Below are positions 1-13,007 of a stretch of 64,000 nt of DNA, one piece after another. How positions within the stretch are numbered: the stretch's first letter is position 1; the number at the start of each line of letters is the position of its first letter. The stretch covers positions 1,426,001 to 1,490,000 of the forward strand of contig JANVFP010000005.1 of the NCBI GenBank assembly GCA_027919835.1, given 5' to 3'. The stretch comes from Lentinula raphanica. Lineage: Eukaryota; Basidiomycota; Agaricomycetes; Agaricales; Omphalotaceae. A program made the translations under genes and the position numbers. The notes beneath the pieces were generated by a model that saw nothing but the letters and a program-made list of their open reading frames with translations, did not search any database and had not been told where the DNA came from.

Positions 1-120
1 ATGTGTACTCATACATACATAAGACAATGTTCTAAATTGGTGTTGAGGTATGTAATGGCAATGCTAGTTTGGTGATGAAATAAATGGTTTGTGAGAGTGA
101 GCCAACTTTAGTACAAGAAA

Positions 121-2970
121 TCATAACACACAACCGCTGAAGAGATCCTTGACAGGATCAGGTACTTCTGCAGACGAATGGTTGTCGGCGGTTTGATTGA
201 GGAGAGGACTAATGGCGTTCCAAAATTCGGAATTGTCGAAAGCGATATTGGGAGGGAGTATCGAGGGACCGCTCTGGTTGGGATGGAGGTGTTGCGGTTC
301 ATCGAAAACGGCACCCAAGTCCTTGAATATGTCATGAGATTCATCGATCGCGGACGAGGTGTCGGAACGGAGGTTATTTGCCAATATCTCGAACATGGCA
401 GCAAGAGATTTGTCGTCCAGGAGCCCTTCATGAGAAATTGGCCCGAGATCTGCATTGGTGGAAGTGTTCTCTGCAATGTCGGAGCGAGTAGTCGGCTCAG
501 TCTGTAGGGGCAGTTCATCTATATCGAAGTCTGAAGAAGCCATAGGCAGGGAGAAATCATCATCTGGCTCTCTAGGCGACTCATCGGTAACTGAATGGAG
601 CATGGGACTAAACTGAGGTGGTGGAGACGACGGAGGAAGGCCTGGCCAAATTGGCGGGTCTGACTTGTTCCCATCTTCGTCGTTGTCAACTGGAGGAACA
701 TCCGCGTCAGTATGACATTCTACTTCCTGCGCGACCTTATTGGGTGAATTTGAGAGACTCTTGAGCCCTTCTGCAGGGCTGCGCAATGTACGAGCGAGGA
801 AATCCTCGTCGTCGGATGCTGTACCCTTTGCGTTTTGACTATCGTCTTCCACTAGAGGCCCACTAGATGGCGGAGGTGTAACATTACAATCACGGTCAGG
901 TCGAATACTGGACGAGTGAGCAATGGTCGGACTTTGGAAAATAGATGGTCCTCTTCGCGGTGTATTCATTCCGCGGGGTGTAAAGAGCGAGAAGTCCTCC
1001 TCGGGAGATGAGTTCGACGGCGGTGGACGTTTACGGGGAGGCGTGCACGGTATTGCAGCCGAACTCGAACTTGGCGGAGACGGTGATCGACGTGGTGAAG
1101 ATGAGAAAGATATAGAAGTATCAGCAACAGCGATTACAGGTAGAGGCGAATCGGGTGCAGTAGAAGGTGGAGGAGGAGCTGCCATCGCACCCTTCTTTCC
1201 GGGCGAAGGAAGGGCGGAGGTGGATGCAACGGGTTGATCCATACCAGTCGAAAACACAGCTGGAGTGCTGATAGCTCTATGTAAGGGACCCGATTGTCGT
1301 TGCTGTGACCATTTCATCCTCTTCGCAATCTTTTCTTCCTTCTTACGCTGCTCAGCCTCTTTCAGCATGAGCTGGGTCTCCTCTGATAATCTCGGTTGCA
1401 TCGCGGTATCCGTACGAGCCCAATCTGGAACCACATAAGGCATCTGCAGTCGCCCTCGAGAATTCGGTTTCTGATTAGACTTCGGTAAAGAAGGAGAATC
1501 AGGTATGACGATTGGTTGATCCTGCGAGTGCCCGGGACTGAGATTGGTGGTTCTGGCTGGCCGTACAGGTGAAGAAAATGTGTTGAGCCTCCCTTGGTTT
1601 CGTCCCAAGGGACGAGTATCTTCCAAGACTTCACTCAAAGTTCGTTTCCTGGTAGTGTTCGCGCGAAGAGAGGGTTCATTGTTGAAAGCAGAATTAGACT
1701 GTAGTGGTCGACTTGCACTGGCATGCGGTGGCTGAGAGATCGAGCTTGTCGGGAGGCCGGTGGTAGCCGCGAGAGTTCTCTCGTTATTCGTATCACAATC
1801 TTTGCGCCTACGGGATGCGGATGGCTTGACGTTCTCTTTATCTAGGATCACGACTCCGTCATTAGACGTTGCCGGTACAGCGGCAGCAGGAGGAGGTGTC
1901 CAAGGAGGTGTTTCTGGTGTTTCGGGTGGCATCTGTGTAGAGGTTGTCGGCGGTGCTAATTTTCTGAGAGCATCAGTGACCGTGAGGGAAGCGTTAGATT
2001 TCATGGCTGAGTCGATGAAGCTTATCACACGTAGTAGAGCTTCACTGTTGACTTGAGGATCGTGTTTTACGGTATCCAATATGACGAGAAGTTCTGGGGA
2101 TAGGTTGGCTAAGGAGGCCAATGATATTTGAGAGGAAAGAGTGGGAGAGATGATGTCCTGAGCAGGTGGCGGAGTGGTATTTGAATGATCAGGTTGCCCA
2201 GAAGCGCTGCGATAGGCAAATGGTCTTGGTTGTGTTGCATGTAACCGTAGGGTGTCTCCGGGTCGAATCAGGCATGCATTACCCGACTCCTCCAGTATGC
2301 GATCTGCTTCTGTCTTCACAGCAGGCTTGACAGCACGCCGTTCTTTTCGCTTCTGTATAGAGCGTTGTGTTCTATCGTTCTCTTCTGTTTGACGCGCAAG
2401 AGCAGCGTTTATCCTGACTGTCGCGGCCGGATCAGGTACTTGCCATAATTCAGGTCAGCATGTCGTCTTTTTTTGTTCAAGTTTTCTGCGAGCTCACTTT
2501 GATTTTGAGTAACAATCTGGACAAGAGTTGATCAGAAGCAAAGGGCAAGAAAATTCTGAGCAGCGAACCTCCCGCAGTACAAAGACTAATTGCAATGCTT
2601 CCTGTCCTACTCTATCCCTCACTAACGTCCCTGTCACCATAGCTTGACCATCGGATAGCCGTATTGCAGACAGGCGACCACATGCTACAGAGACTGGCTG
2701 GAATGAAGTGCTTGTGCTGGCCATCAGCGCCGACGATTCTAGAGGGTCCATGCAATAAACCGAAAAGTCCTTTTTGCTACTGCTGAATAAATCTGGGCTG
2801 GAAGCGTGTATAATGTCCATACAGCTCTTGAGAGAGACGTCGGCGAACTGGATGGTATTTCCGGAAGCATTGTTTACAGGATAAACTTGCATAGGGGAGG
2901 TCGAACGAGAGAGTATGTATGTTTCGGCTGGAGCGATAGAGTGAAGAACCCTAATTTGCTTGCTCTCCAT
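121..2970 (-). CDS. Large disordered protein of unknown function
   Basis: Three exons: 2569-2970, a 19-nt exon 2498-2516, and 121-2438, joined by introns of 52 and 59 nt that keep frame. The product is 912 aa. The start is the ATG at 2970; the frame is open further up but has no other ATG. The first ~150 residues look folded, with hydrophobic stretches ending near VLREI. The rest is rich in Ser, Pro, Thr and charged residues, with a Lys/Arg-rich run (around the QKRKERR motif) that could be a nuclear signal. No family was recognised. The small N-terminal domain followed by a long disordered tail resembles the layout of some chromatin or telomere adaptors, but that is only a guess from architecture. 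The gene model is fairly solid; the function is unknown. Confidence 0.7.
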
Positions 2971-3075
2971 AATTTTTCGTCGCCCTATCAATGATGAGCA
3001 AGCAAATTTCTCTTTACGCGTTGAGAGTGGTGATATGTGAAGGTTGAAGATGAAGGTGAAGGTGAAGTGGCTCAC

Positions 3076-5230
3076 TGCTGCCGACCACCGTCACCAACAC
3101 GAGCCACGTGATGCTGTCACCGACCTCGTGTGACAACACGCCTCTCTCTCCCTCTCCTTACCCTCATCAGCCCTCATCTAGCACATGTACCACATCTAGG
3201 ATCGTCAACACACTCTATCTTTTAGGAGAATCTAGCTATTAGCTCTCTAATATGGCCTTCAAATTTTCAACTATCAGGCTGATTTCATCAGGTATGCTCG
3301 CTCCTCTAATCTGCATCCCTCTACTGAGCCGTCTCTCTGATAGTCTGTCTCGCCTTGACACATACCGTTTGTTTAGCTTTGGCTATCTATCTCTGTCACA
3401 CATTTGTATCTCCCAACACTATCTGGATCTTCGGATTCTTGGAAGTAGCCCTGATCTTTCTCTTCCTGAACTCGTAACGTGGATTTGTTATCATAAAACA
3501 CGCTGCGCCTGAATTCTTTCTCTAGCGTCGCTGCCAAACAACTCTTCAAACATTCCATCTCCGTAATGCAAGAAATATGTTGCAACTTTGCGGCTTTTGC
3601 CTTGAATTCCGGTCTGTTGTCAGCTAGTCTTTGAATGTTCTTACTCTGAGAGATGACCAGTACTCTCCTTGCTGGTGGTATCACTGGAAGTGAACGATAG
3701 AGAAATAACGCGCCTCAAGCTTGTCCTCGCAATGCGTGTTTGGCTTCGCATCGTACTTATTGCTATGTTCACTCGTGCGTTGACTCTCGATCTATAATCA
3801 AAATCAACTCAAGAGTATATTCGTTGTAGATTTGACTTATGTTCTTATTCTCCTCAGCTTAGCCATGTTGACCCATTTCTCGTTTGACAAGAATGTCTGG
3901 AGACGCGTGATCGATTCGTCCCCTTCCCCCTTCCCCTTCAACCTCATCGCCTCCATACTTCTCCCTTGTTTCTTTCGTCGTCCAGATATGACTCTTCCAC
4001 CCTTTCCCTTAGGCCCTGTCGAAGAATCACCTGTGATTCGCCCTATCTGTACTCTTCAAGGAATCTGTGAAAGTCCCGACAAGCCAGCTCTGCCTCGGTC
4101 ATCAAGCAAACTCGAAGACGTTTCTCTGTTGCAACCAACAGCTGCACCTTCAAACACGAATGATATGACTCAAACTCAACCTATATCAATACCCGCTTCC
4201 GAAACTCGACTTAGCAATATTTCCAAGGCCTCAAAGAGAACTTCTATCGCAACGTCACTAGTGCAAGTTCCAAATGCAGAACAACGGCGAATGTCATTTC
4301 CTATAACGCTCTCCATGTGGGTGGATGAATTGTCAGAGGTGTGAACACAAAAGAGGAACCGCAATGGAGATGGTGAGTTTGGATTAGCTGCTGTTTTTAG
4401 CTTTCGCGATGACATTCCCATAGAATCAATGAATCTGAAATCAAGGTCGGAGCGATGACCGGAAGCTCTTTTCTTTTCAATTCACGTTTTCGCCTAGCAT
4501 CAGCATAGTTATGGTGGGCAGAATAACCAGAAGACTCAATCCTATCCTCGCTGTTTGTAATTCATTGCGACGATTTGCCTGAACTTGAATCAACATTTTG
4601 GGACGTCCTGGTAGTACTGTGGCTTTTTTGACCTTCCCCGACCAGTGATCGCCTTTACAGTAGCTCCACCGTCAAATGCTGCTGTGTTTTTTTCTCACTA
4701 ATCTTCTATCGCATCGATTGCGCTATGTACACCAAAACCAGACAAACCATCGAATTTCTCACTGTTTCGTTCAGCATAATCCGTTCTGACAACGTTTCCG
4801 ACAAGACGCACAACGGTAACGCAGATGATAATTACTTTCGAATATTGAAAAATAGACTACGTTCCCATTTGTCCAGAAGAACACCTTCTCCGACTGAGTA
4901 ATGACCTCCATCAACGATTCATGATCATTCATATCCCAGCATGTGGCACGTCGGATGTCCACGCGCCTCTTTCGACAGCTGACTCTTGCGCTGACTTTCA
5001 TCTGCTTTTGTTTCTCTTTCAAACCGGTGATAATCTGCGACCAACGCCTTTCGAACTTATTTCTATTCTGCAGTCTTTCTGTTCGGTCCTGAGCAGCTCT
5101 AATTTTCTACTCGGAGTTGCCAAAGCAGCACGCCCATAGATGTTTTCTGCAGTCAAGTCTAGTTTGGGTAACTCTCAGTCGCGTCATGATCTCGTAAAGG
5201 AGTCAGTATGTTTGTAGGCCTGCAATTCGC
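3076..5230. other. Gene-poor stretch with one weak reading frame
   Basis: About 2.1 kb between the disordered-protein gene and the glucoamylase promoter. It holds only short frames. The longest plausible one runs 3988-4344 on the plus strand (about 118 codons from an internal ATG, Ser/Thr/Pro-rich). It matches no family I know and could be a non-conserved small gene or chance. CT-rich tracts near 3140 and 3925 look like ordinary fungal promoter pyrimidine runs. Confidence 0.4.
3988..4344 (+). CDS. Possible small hypothetical protein
   Basis: An open frame of about 118 codons starting MTLPPFPLGP, polar and Ser/Thr/Pro-rich, without a signal peptide, membrane segment or known motif. The same frame is open upstream to 3832. 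GTGTGA at the stop could also be a splice donor, so this may be one exon of a longer gene. There is no family support. It is listed because it is the only sizeable frame in a 2 kb gap. Confidence 0.2.
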   Translation: MTLPPFPLGPVEESPVIRPICTLQGICESPDKPALPRSSSKLEDVSLLQPTAAPSNTNDMTQTQPISIPASETRLSNISKASKRTSIATSLVQVPNAEQRRMSFPITLSMWVDELSEV

Positions 5231-5238
5231 TATAAAAG
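5231..5238 (+). promoter_or_regulatory. TATA box of the glucoamylase gene
   Basis: TATAAAAG preceded by C and followed by C, 64 bp upstream of the chosen ATG (5302). The distance leaves room for a short 5' leader. The G1 peptidase gene has the same octamer at a similar distance, which suggests strong, regulated transcription of both secreted enzymes. Confidence 0.55.
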
Positions 5239-5301
5239 CTTGGCGCATTGGCCAGGGTGAAACCAGGACTTCCATCCTTTCCTTCGTCTCAGGTGCTCGC
5301 C

Positions 5302-7633
<2,332 letters not shown>

Positions 7634-7915
7634 AGACATGCTAGCCAGGGAAAATGGATGAGTTCGCTCGTCTATACACCTACTACTTATTTGTATATGT
7701 TCTTTTCCCTTCAGTTCTCTCTTTCGTATACCAATTGAAACCCATGTTCGACATCAACAATGCTAATGTGAATTCATTTGCTGTCGTTAACGAGATATTT
7801 CTCCTTATCATATTACTATGAAGAGGGACCGGGTCTTGAGCTGCGTTAGAGACGAGGCCTGAAATCAGAGAAACCAAAGCCTGATCACTCTGACGTGCAC
7901 GTACTCCAGGCTCAG

Positions 7916-8112
7916 AAAAAAATCTTGAAAAGTTGGTCATTTCTCGTCTGACTGTGAATTTATTAGCGAATCTAACAGATTCGCAGTCAGAAGAGTGCGA
8001 CCGGTTTTGAAACCAGACAAGCGAGGGATTGAACCTGGGCACCGCTGGACTGGAAAGGAAAGGAGATTCCGATGATACTCGGCTGCGGTGCTCTGACCAC
8101 TGAGCAACAAGG
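7916..8112 (-). repeat. tRNA-like pol III promoter fossil (SINE-like or decayed tRNA)
   Basis: Read on the minus strand, a good A box (TTGCTCAGTGG, 8097-8107) with a closing D-arm stem GCTC/GAGC is followed about 60 bp later by a B box (GGTTCAATCC, 8026-8035). CACCGC and GCGGTG can pair in between. The acceptor stem does not close and the T stem has a mismatch, so it is not a working tRNA. A run of seven T (minus strand, 7916-7922) about 100 nt downstream could end a pol III transcript. It could be a tRNA pseudogene or the head of a tRNA-derived SINE. Confidence 0.35.
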
Positions 8113-8616
8113 CTGTATTACCTGGACGAAGTTATATATTCCTGATACAGAGTTCATCTTCTCAACGAGCAAGGATGTAACCTGATCATGTAACAAGTAG
8201 GGCAACTTAGAATTGAATCGCAGCGCGGGTCAAAGCTGTACTTTGCAACCCTTTTCAGGTAATTATTGATGGACAAAATACACGAAATGATATACACGGT
8301 GGAAATCAAACACAACTAGAAGAAGGCCTAACTATTGAGCTAAAAATACAGTGTAGCTATATGTTTCAAACGTTTGCTCGCCAGCTAACACATACGTCTT
8401 CAATGTGAGATTCTATCTAAACCTAATTCACAGAACGAACGCGAACGAACACGTAGTGTTATATAGTACAAGATGATGACAGAGAAGACAATGGCATCGT
8501 TCCACCGAAAAAATAGGTACTTCATTGCTATATCAGCCCCCATCGGATACATAATTGGCTGAAGAGAAATATCAAAAAGCAAGTAGAGGCGACATTAGGT
8601 AGCGGAAATTTTGGCT

Positions 8617-9993
8617 TCACTCCATGCTACCGACTTGAGGTACCGGACCTTTGCCTTTCAGTTTGAGCTCACGCTGAGTGGCCTCCACTTCGTCTTGTAC
8701 ACGTTCAATGGATTTGAAGTATTTGACTGTCTTGACGCGAAGCTCTGGAGTGTCGAATTGTGAGATCAGACTAATTTAAAAACTTTGAGAACATCAACGT
8801 ACCGGCAGTAGCATCCTCATCAACCACAATCAGAGCCCAAGGGTGCAATTGTAGCGCAGACAAGGTCCACTGTCGAAGGAGATGATCAACGAAAAGAGGA
8901 GAATTTCCGACGTGTTACAAGGCATACCAAATGATTTACACCTCCCTCTAAACAGATACAGTTAGTCACCATTCATGTGAGAGTAACCGGAACGAGAAAG
9001 ACCCACCTATCGCTTTGCTCAAGGCCAGAGCCTTCCGCTGTCCGGTAACGACTACGACGACCTCTCTGGAATCAAGTACTGTAGCCACACCAACAGTCAA
9101 AGCCATATGCGGGACAGCACTGATATCATTGTTGAAGAAACGAGCATTGGCGAGGATGGTATCGTATGCCAGTGTCTTGATACGGGTTCGAGAAGCAAGC
9201 GAGGATCCTGCGGGTTGTAGAGATAACGATCAGACTCGTTTATACTATAGTATTCGACGAGTGCTCGTACCAGGTTCCTACAATGACATCAATTGGTTTG
9301 AACTCTCGGAGTGCGAGGCGTACAGTACTCACATTGAAAGCAATGTGACCATCTTCTCCAATTCCCCCAAGGAAGAGTTCGATACCACCGTATTCTTTGA
9401 TTTTCTCCTCGTAAGCATTGCATTCGGCGATGAGGTCTGTGGCGTTTCCGTTCAAGATGTGGACTTGGGAAGCAGGTATGTCAACTACAACGGTAACTCT
9501 CAGATATTATTCAAGAACGATATGAAACAGTTCCTACCATGAGAGAAGAATTCACGAAACATGAAGGTATGGTAAGACTCTGGATGGTCTTGGGGAAGGC
9601 CAACATATTCGTCCATGTTGAAAGTCACAACATGTTTGAAACTATGCAAGGGGTGATCAACTTGTCTGTCGGGGAACACGCTGTCCAGGGAACGCAGACT
9701 TACGACAACTTTCCGGCTTTGACGAGCTTGATAAGAGCTTTGTATGTAGGAATAGGAGAGGAACCTGTCGGTAAACCGAGGACGAAAGGCTTTTCAGCGG
9801 TTGGAGCGAAGTCATTGATCCTGTATAACAAACGATGAGATACTCTCATCGAAAGCACTAAAACCTACTAGGTGCTTACCGTCTGCAAATGTAGTTGGCG
9901 ATGTAGTCGCCGACAGAGGGTGCATTTTCGCGAATGATCAGACCTGTTTCTGTCAGTAAGAGATGGACAGATACGGTCCTTTGACATACGCAT
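8617..9993 (-). CDS. Glucosamine-6-phosphate deaminase (NagB family)
   Basis: Converts glucosamine-6-phosphate to fructose-6-phosphate and ammonia, the last step of cytosolic GlcNAc/chitin sugar catabolism. Ten exons keep frame: 9990-9993 (only ATGC), 9880-9943, 9704-9820, 9538-9641, 9333-9484, 9271-9277 (7 nt), 9007-9207, 8928-8947, 8803-8869, 8617-8744; 287 aa, a little over the bacterial length. Family motifs: [17 protein letters not shown] (phosphate loop), [26 protein letters not shown] with catalytic Asp and His, then [11 protein letters not shown]. The Glu of EPG, equivalent to the third residue of the bacterial Asp-His-Glu relay, lies in the 7-nt exon. There is no signal peptide. It faces the IMPACT-domain gene across a ~360 bp divergent promoter. 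Confidence 0.93.
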
Positions 9994-10354
9994 AACGGGG
10001 AAGAGTAGTACTACAGTGAGTCGTGTAGGATTGCAGAGGATGGGGGAAGCAAGAACCGGGAGCAAAACCGTTTCGATCCATGTGCTGGTCTTATATACCG
10101 GGACTGTCCTCTGAATCTCCTGATTATCATGCTCGATCCGGAAGAATCTGAGCAATTCTTGTGTGATTTGGATGGAACTAGCCCTTTATCAGCGAAGTTG
10201 TTGATAGAAAAGAACCGATTATCGACCAACGTGTCACTTTCTCATTATTCCTATAGAGCAGAATCTCCCCTTCTTGGTTGCCTGGGCTTCCTCACTTTGC
10301 GGATCTTCATCGGTAAGTATCAAGTTTATAAAGGTTACATGGAAAGCCTTTCAT

Positions 10355-11002
10355 ATGGCGAAATCTTCAATAATCTCACGGTCGGCAGCTCATCCGTCTT
10401 TCCCGTCATTTGATGTTTTTCTGTCCTCGAAAGAGAATAACTTCTCTTGTTCGACGACACCATTTTTCAACATCCATGGCCGGTGCGTCCTCATCGATAT
10501 GTCTAACGTTCAGCTGCAGAATTGGATCTCTGCAGAATGGCCATATCCTATAAATGCTTCAGAACGGCTTCACGACCGAAAATCAATTTTTCTAGCACAT
10601 GCTTCACGTCTACCCAACAGCACAATGCTGCCTCTGTTCCTGGAAGTTCTGACATCCTCACCCAAACTCAAGAAAGCTACACATTGCATGTACGCGTACC
10701 GTACCTCCGAAGCAGAACCTGAACCATCGGCGGCGAATTCAAATTCAAAAATAGTCACAGGGCAGCATGATGGAGGAGAGAACGGGAGTGGAAACCAGCT
10801 AGCTCGGCTTCTCGACGTGACAGGTTGTGAAAACACTGTCGTCGTCGTCTCCAGATGGTATGGAGGTGTGCAGTTGGGAGGCGATAGATGGAGGCGGATT
10901 AGCCATGTTGCCAAAGAAGCGCTGGACAAAGGAGGATTCTGCGTCAGCAGAAACGAGGCTACCGAAAAATCCCGGAAGAAAGGCCGTAAAAAGGGAAATT
11001 GA
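10355..11002 (+). CDS. IMPACT/YIH1 (UPF0029) domain protein
   Basis: Single open frame of 215 aa from the ATG at 10355. The core fits the IMPACT N-terminal fold: DRKSIFLAHASRLPN, then KKATHCMYAYRT, a DGGENGSGNQLARLL segment and VVVVSRWYGGVQLGGDRW. In yeast Yih1 and animal IMPACT this domain binds Gcn1 and dampens Gcn2. This protein has no RWD domain upstream, so it may be a stand-alone UPF0029 protein rather than a true Yih1. The C-terminus is Lys/Arg-rich. The frame is open before the chosen start, and GTAAGT at 10314 could be a donor of an upstream exon, so the N-terminus is uncertain. Its stop is 4 bp from that of the convergent gene. Confidence 0.75.
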   Translation: MAKSSIISRSAAHPSFPSFDVFLSSKENNFSCSTTPFFNIHGRCVLIDMSNVQLQNWISAEWPYPINASERLHDRKSIFLAHASRLPNSTMLPLFLEVLTSSPKLKKATHCMYAYRTSEAEPEPSAANSNSKIVTGQHDGGENGSGNQLARLLDVTGCENTVVVVSRWYGGVQLGGDRWRRISHVAKEALDKGGFCVSRNEATEKSRKKGRKKGN

Positions 11003-11006
11003 TCTT

Positions 11007-12496
11007 TTAAGCTCGGATTGGCTTTTCTTGTAATGCGAGCGACATGCCTCGAACCAATGCGCCCCTCGTATGTTCTTCCAGGATCGACCCAAACCGGTGT
11101 TTCAGACAATCCTTTCGACCCATAATCAGTTGCTTCGAGTAACCCAGATCAACAGTATTACTTTCCCAAGAAGGAAGGATCATAGGCACGAACACCACCT
11201 GGTAGTATGGAAGCAAAGAGCTGAGGACATAGTTGTGCATGTATACTAGGCATGACAGTGTTCAGAATGATTTAGGAAAGGTAAAAGAGTTTATGTACCT
11301 TGCGCGTTATAAAACAAAGTCCACGGATCCATTCTCGAATCTAGTACGTTCATCATCCGAGTATCATCTTCTGTACCCTGTGCACACGCTGATTCTATAA
11401 ACCAGCTTCCGTGCCATAGAACGACTCGATCGTGCTGTCGGTCCTCCTTGGACAGAGCTTTCAGTGTTTCCACAACTTCCGGCAGAAATGTGTCTACAGT
11501 CGCGCGCAACGCGACATCCAGAATCCGTTTCACGTACAATTCCTTGGTCGTGTCATCATCGTCGACATCCTCTCGTCTCAGGCGCGCGTTCGCATTGGGC
11601 TTTCGAGCAAAAGTCCAGTTACCTTCCCGTGTACCATCATGCGTCCATTGAGGGGCAGGAATAGGGCCCCGATTCAGGATGATGACATCTGCCTTCCTTG
11701 CCTGTCCGAACCAATATCGCTCTTTCTGTCGTACGCCAGTACTTGAATCAACTTGTGCGAGAGGGTCGATGTACCTTGGGTCTTGCATATCCCGACCTGC
11801 ATAGAGCGAATTCGACAAGATGTATTTCAGAATAGCTGATTGAGACGCCGCAAGTTCTCGGTTGCTTGGATACTTTTTGAATCCACCAGGCGGGAAAAAG
11901 GGTTCGGACGACTCTGGCGAGCGAGGGACGCGACAGATTTGATGGAATGTACAGAACTCTGTCCCAAGGCAGCTGTGTGATCTGTTTTCATGTATTTCGA
12001 TTGCCTGTAAGAGATTTGCGTGCAGATGGAAGGTTGTTTCTGGTCCCACAAAGAGGATTTTCTTGAGACAAAGCAAGGAACACAGGTTCTCGATGCGTAG
12101 GGGATCTTGAGGTGAAGGATTGTGCCAGTCTTGAGTGACATCCGAGCACACAGGATCTGGCAATCCGACTCGCCTGTGCTCTGAGGGTGTTCTGAGTTGC
12201 TGTTGAATGGACATTGGAACTCGATCGCCGGTTCTTCTTCGTGAGTCCTCCGAACATAGAATCATCTTCTGAAGGTTTTCGTGCCAATTTGGACTACTTT
12301 GAGGCTCAATATTGCTATGATTCCGTGCGTATAGGAGGATTGCACCCTCTAGGATCGGGTGAATTCTGGAGGAAAGATAGGAATTCAACTTCGAGTGTGA
12401 TCCGAAGTGGATAGGAAGATTTCGTGTTGCGTGATATAGATATAGAGTTACTAGCGAGATGGTCAATGTCAGAGTTGTTGCCTTGACGCGTCTCAT
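11007..12496 (-). CDS. Type II membrane protein, possibly PC-esterase/TBL-like
   Basis: Two exons (11299-12496 and 11007-11245) joined by a 53-nt intron; 478 aa. Residues ~7-25 form one hydrophobic segment after a short basic N-terminus, so most of the protein should face the secretory lumen. The block KILFVGPETTFHLHANLL resembles the first block of Pmr5/Cas1-type PC-esterases (trichome-birefringence-like), which O-acetylate glycans. Other recognisable blocks are ADVIILNRGP and VVLWHGSWFIESAC, and the C-terminal exon begins with YMHNYVLSSL. I cannot see the usual C-terminal Asp-x-x-His pair clearly, so activity is doubtful and the assignment is weak. The gene model itself is sound. Confidence 0.6.
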
Positions 12497-13007
12497 TTGA
12501 ACATGCGCCGGTCAGAGCAGAACTGAGGGTATGTTGCTCTTGGGAGTAAAGGTCAAAGCAGATCGACGCGTCTCCACGTGAAGAGAAGTGGTATTTCCAC
12601 TATCTTCCACGTGGGTTGATTCTTCGACGCTTCCCACTGGCACTACCTTTCTTCGTATTCTATCGAGCACCAAAATCGAGCAGCAGGCAGAAAACATGGG
12701 AGGTCCTTCATTGTCTTCAGAAGCCTTTTGCCGTAGAGATTGAAGTCACTTGGCGCTCAACTCGGTCCTCGGGGTACGTGTATTCTTCGCCCACCTCTGC
12801 GGCAATGTTGATCTAACATCGCCATCCACTGTTTAGCCAGCGATTTAGCTTGAATTGGTTTAAACATAGTAGACAAGGACATTCCCCTCGTCATCTCTGG
12901 TGACTGTCCAGTGTCCACGTTCGGCCCGCAAGACATTACAATTCGACCCTGACACGCTAATTGTTTTTTTATGTTTTCAACACTTCCGTCCACGACGGCT
13001 CTTTTGC
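12497..13007. promoter_or_regulatory. Divergent intergenic promoter region
   Basis: 511 bp between the start codons of the membrane protein (-) and the kinase (+). It must hold both promoters. Two CCACGTGxxG-like segments (CACGTG at 12576 and 12609) lie within 40 bp and could bind bHLH factors. No conserved frame was found in it. Confidence 0.4.

Noticed and set aside
923..1237. Plus-strand frames within 121-2438
   Set aside because: Antisense shadows of the large exon of the minus-strand gene, with Gly/Glu-rich content typical of reverse-read Ser/Pro codons.
8007..8112. Functional tRNA gene
   Set aside because: Acceptor stem does not pair and the T stem has a mismatch; kept only as a tRNA-like element.
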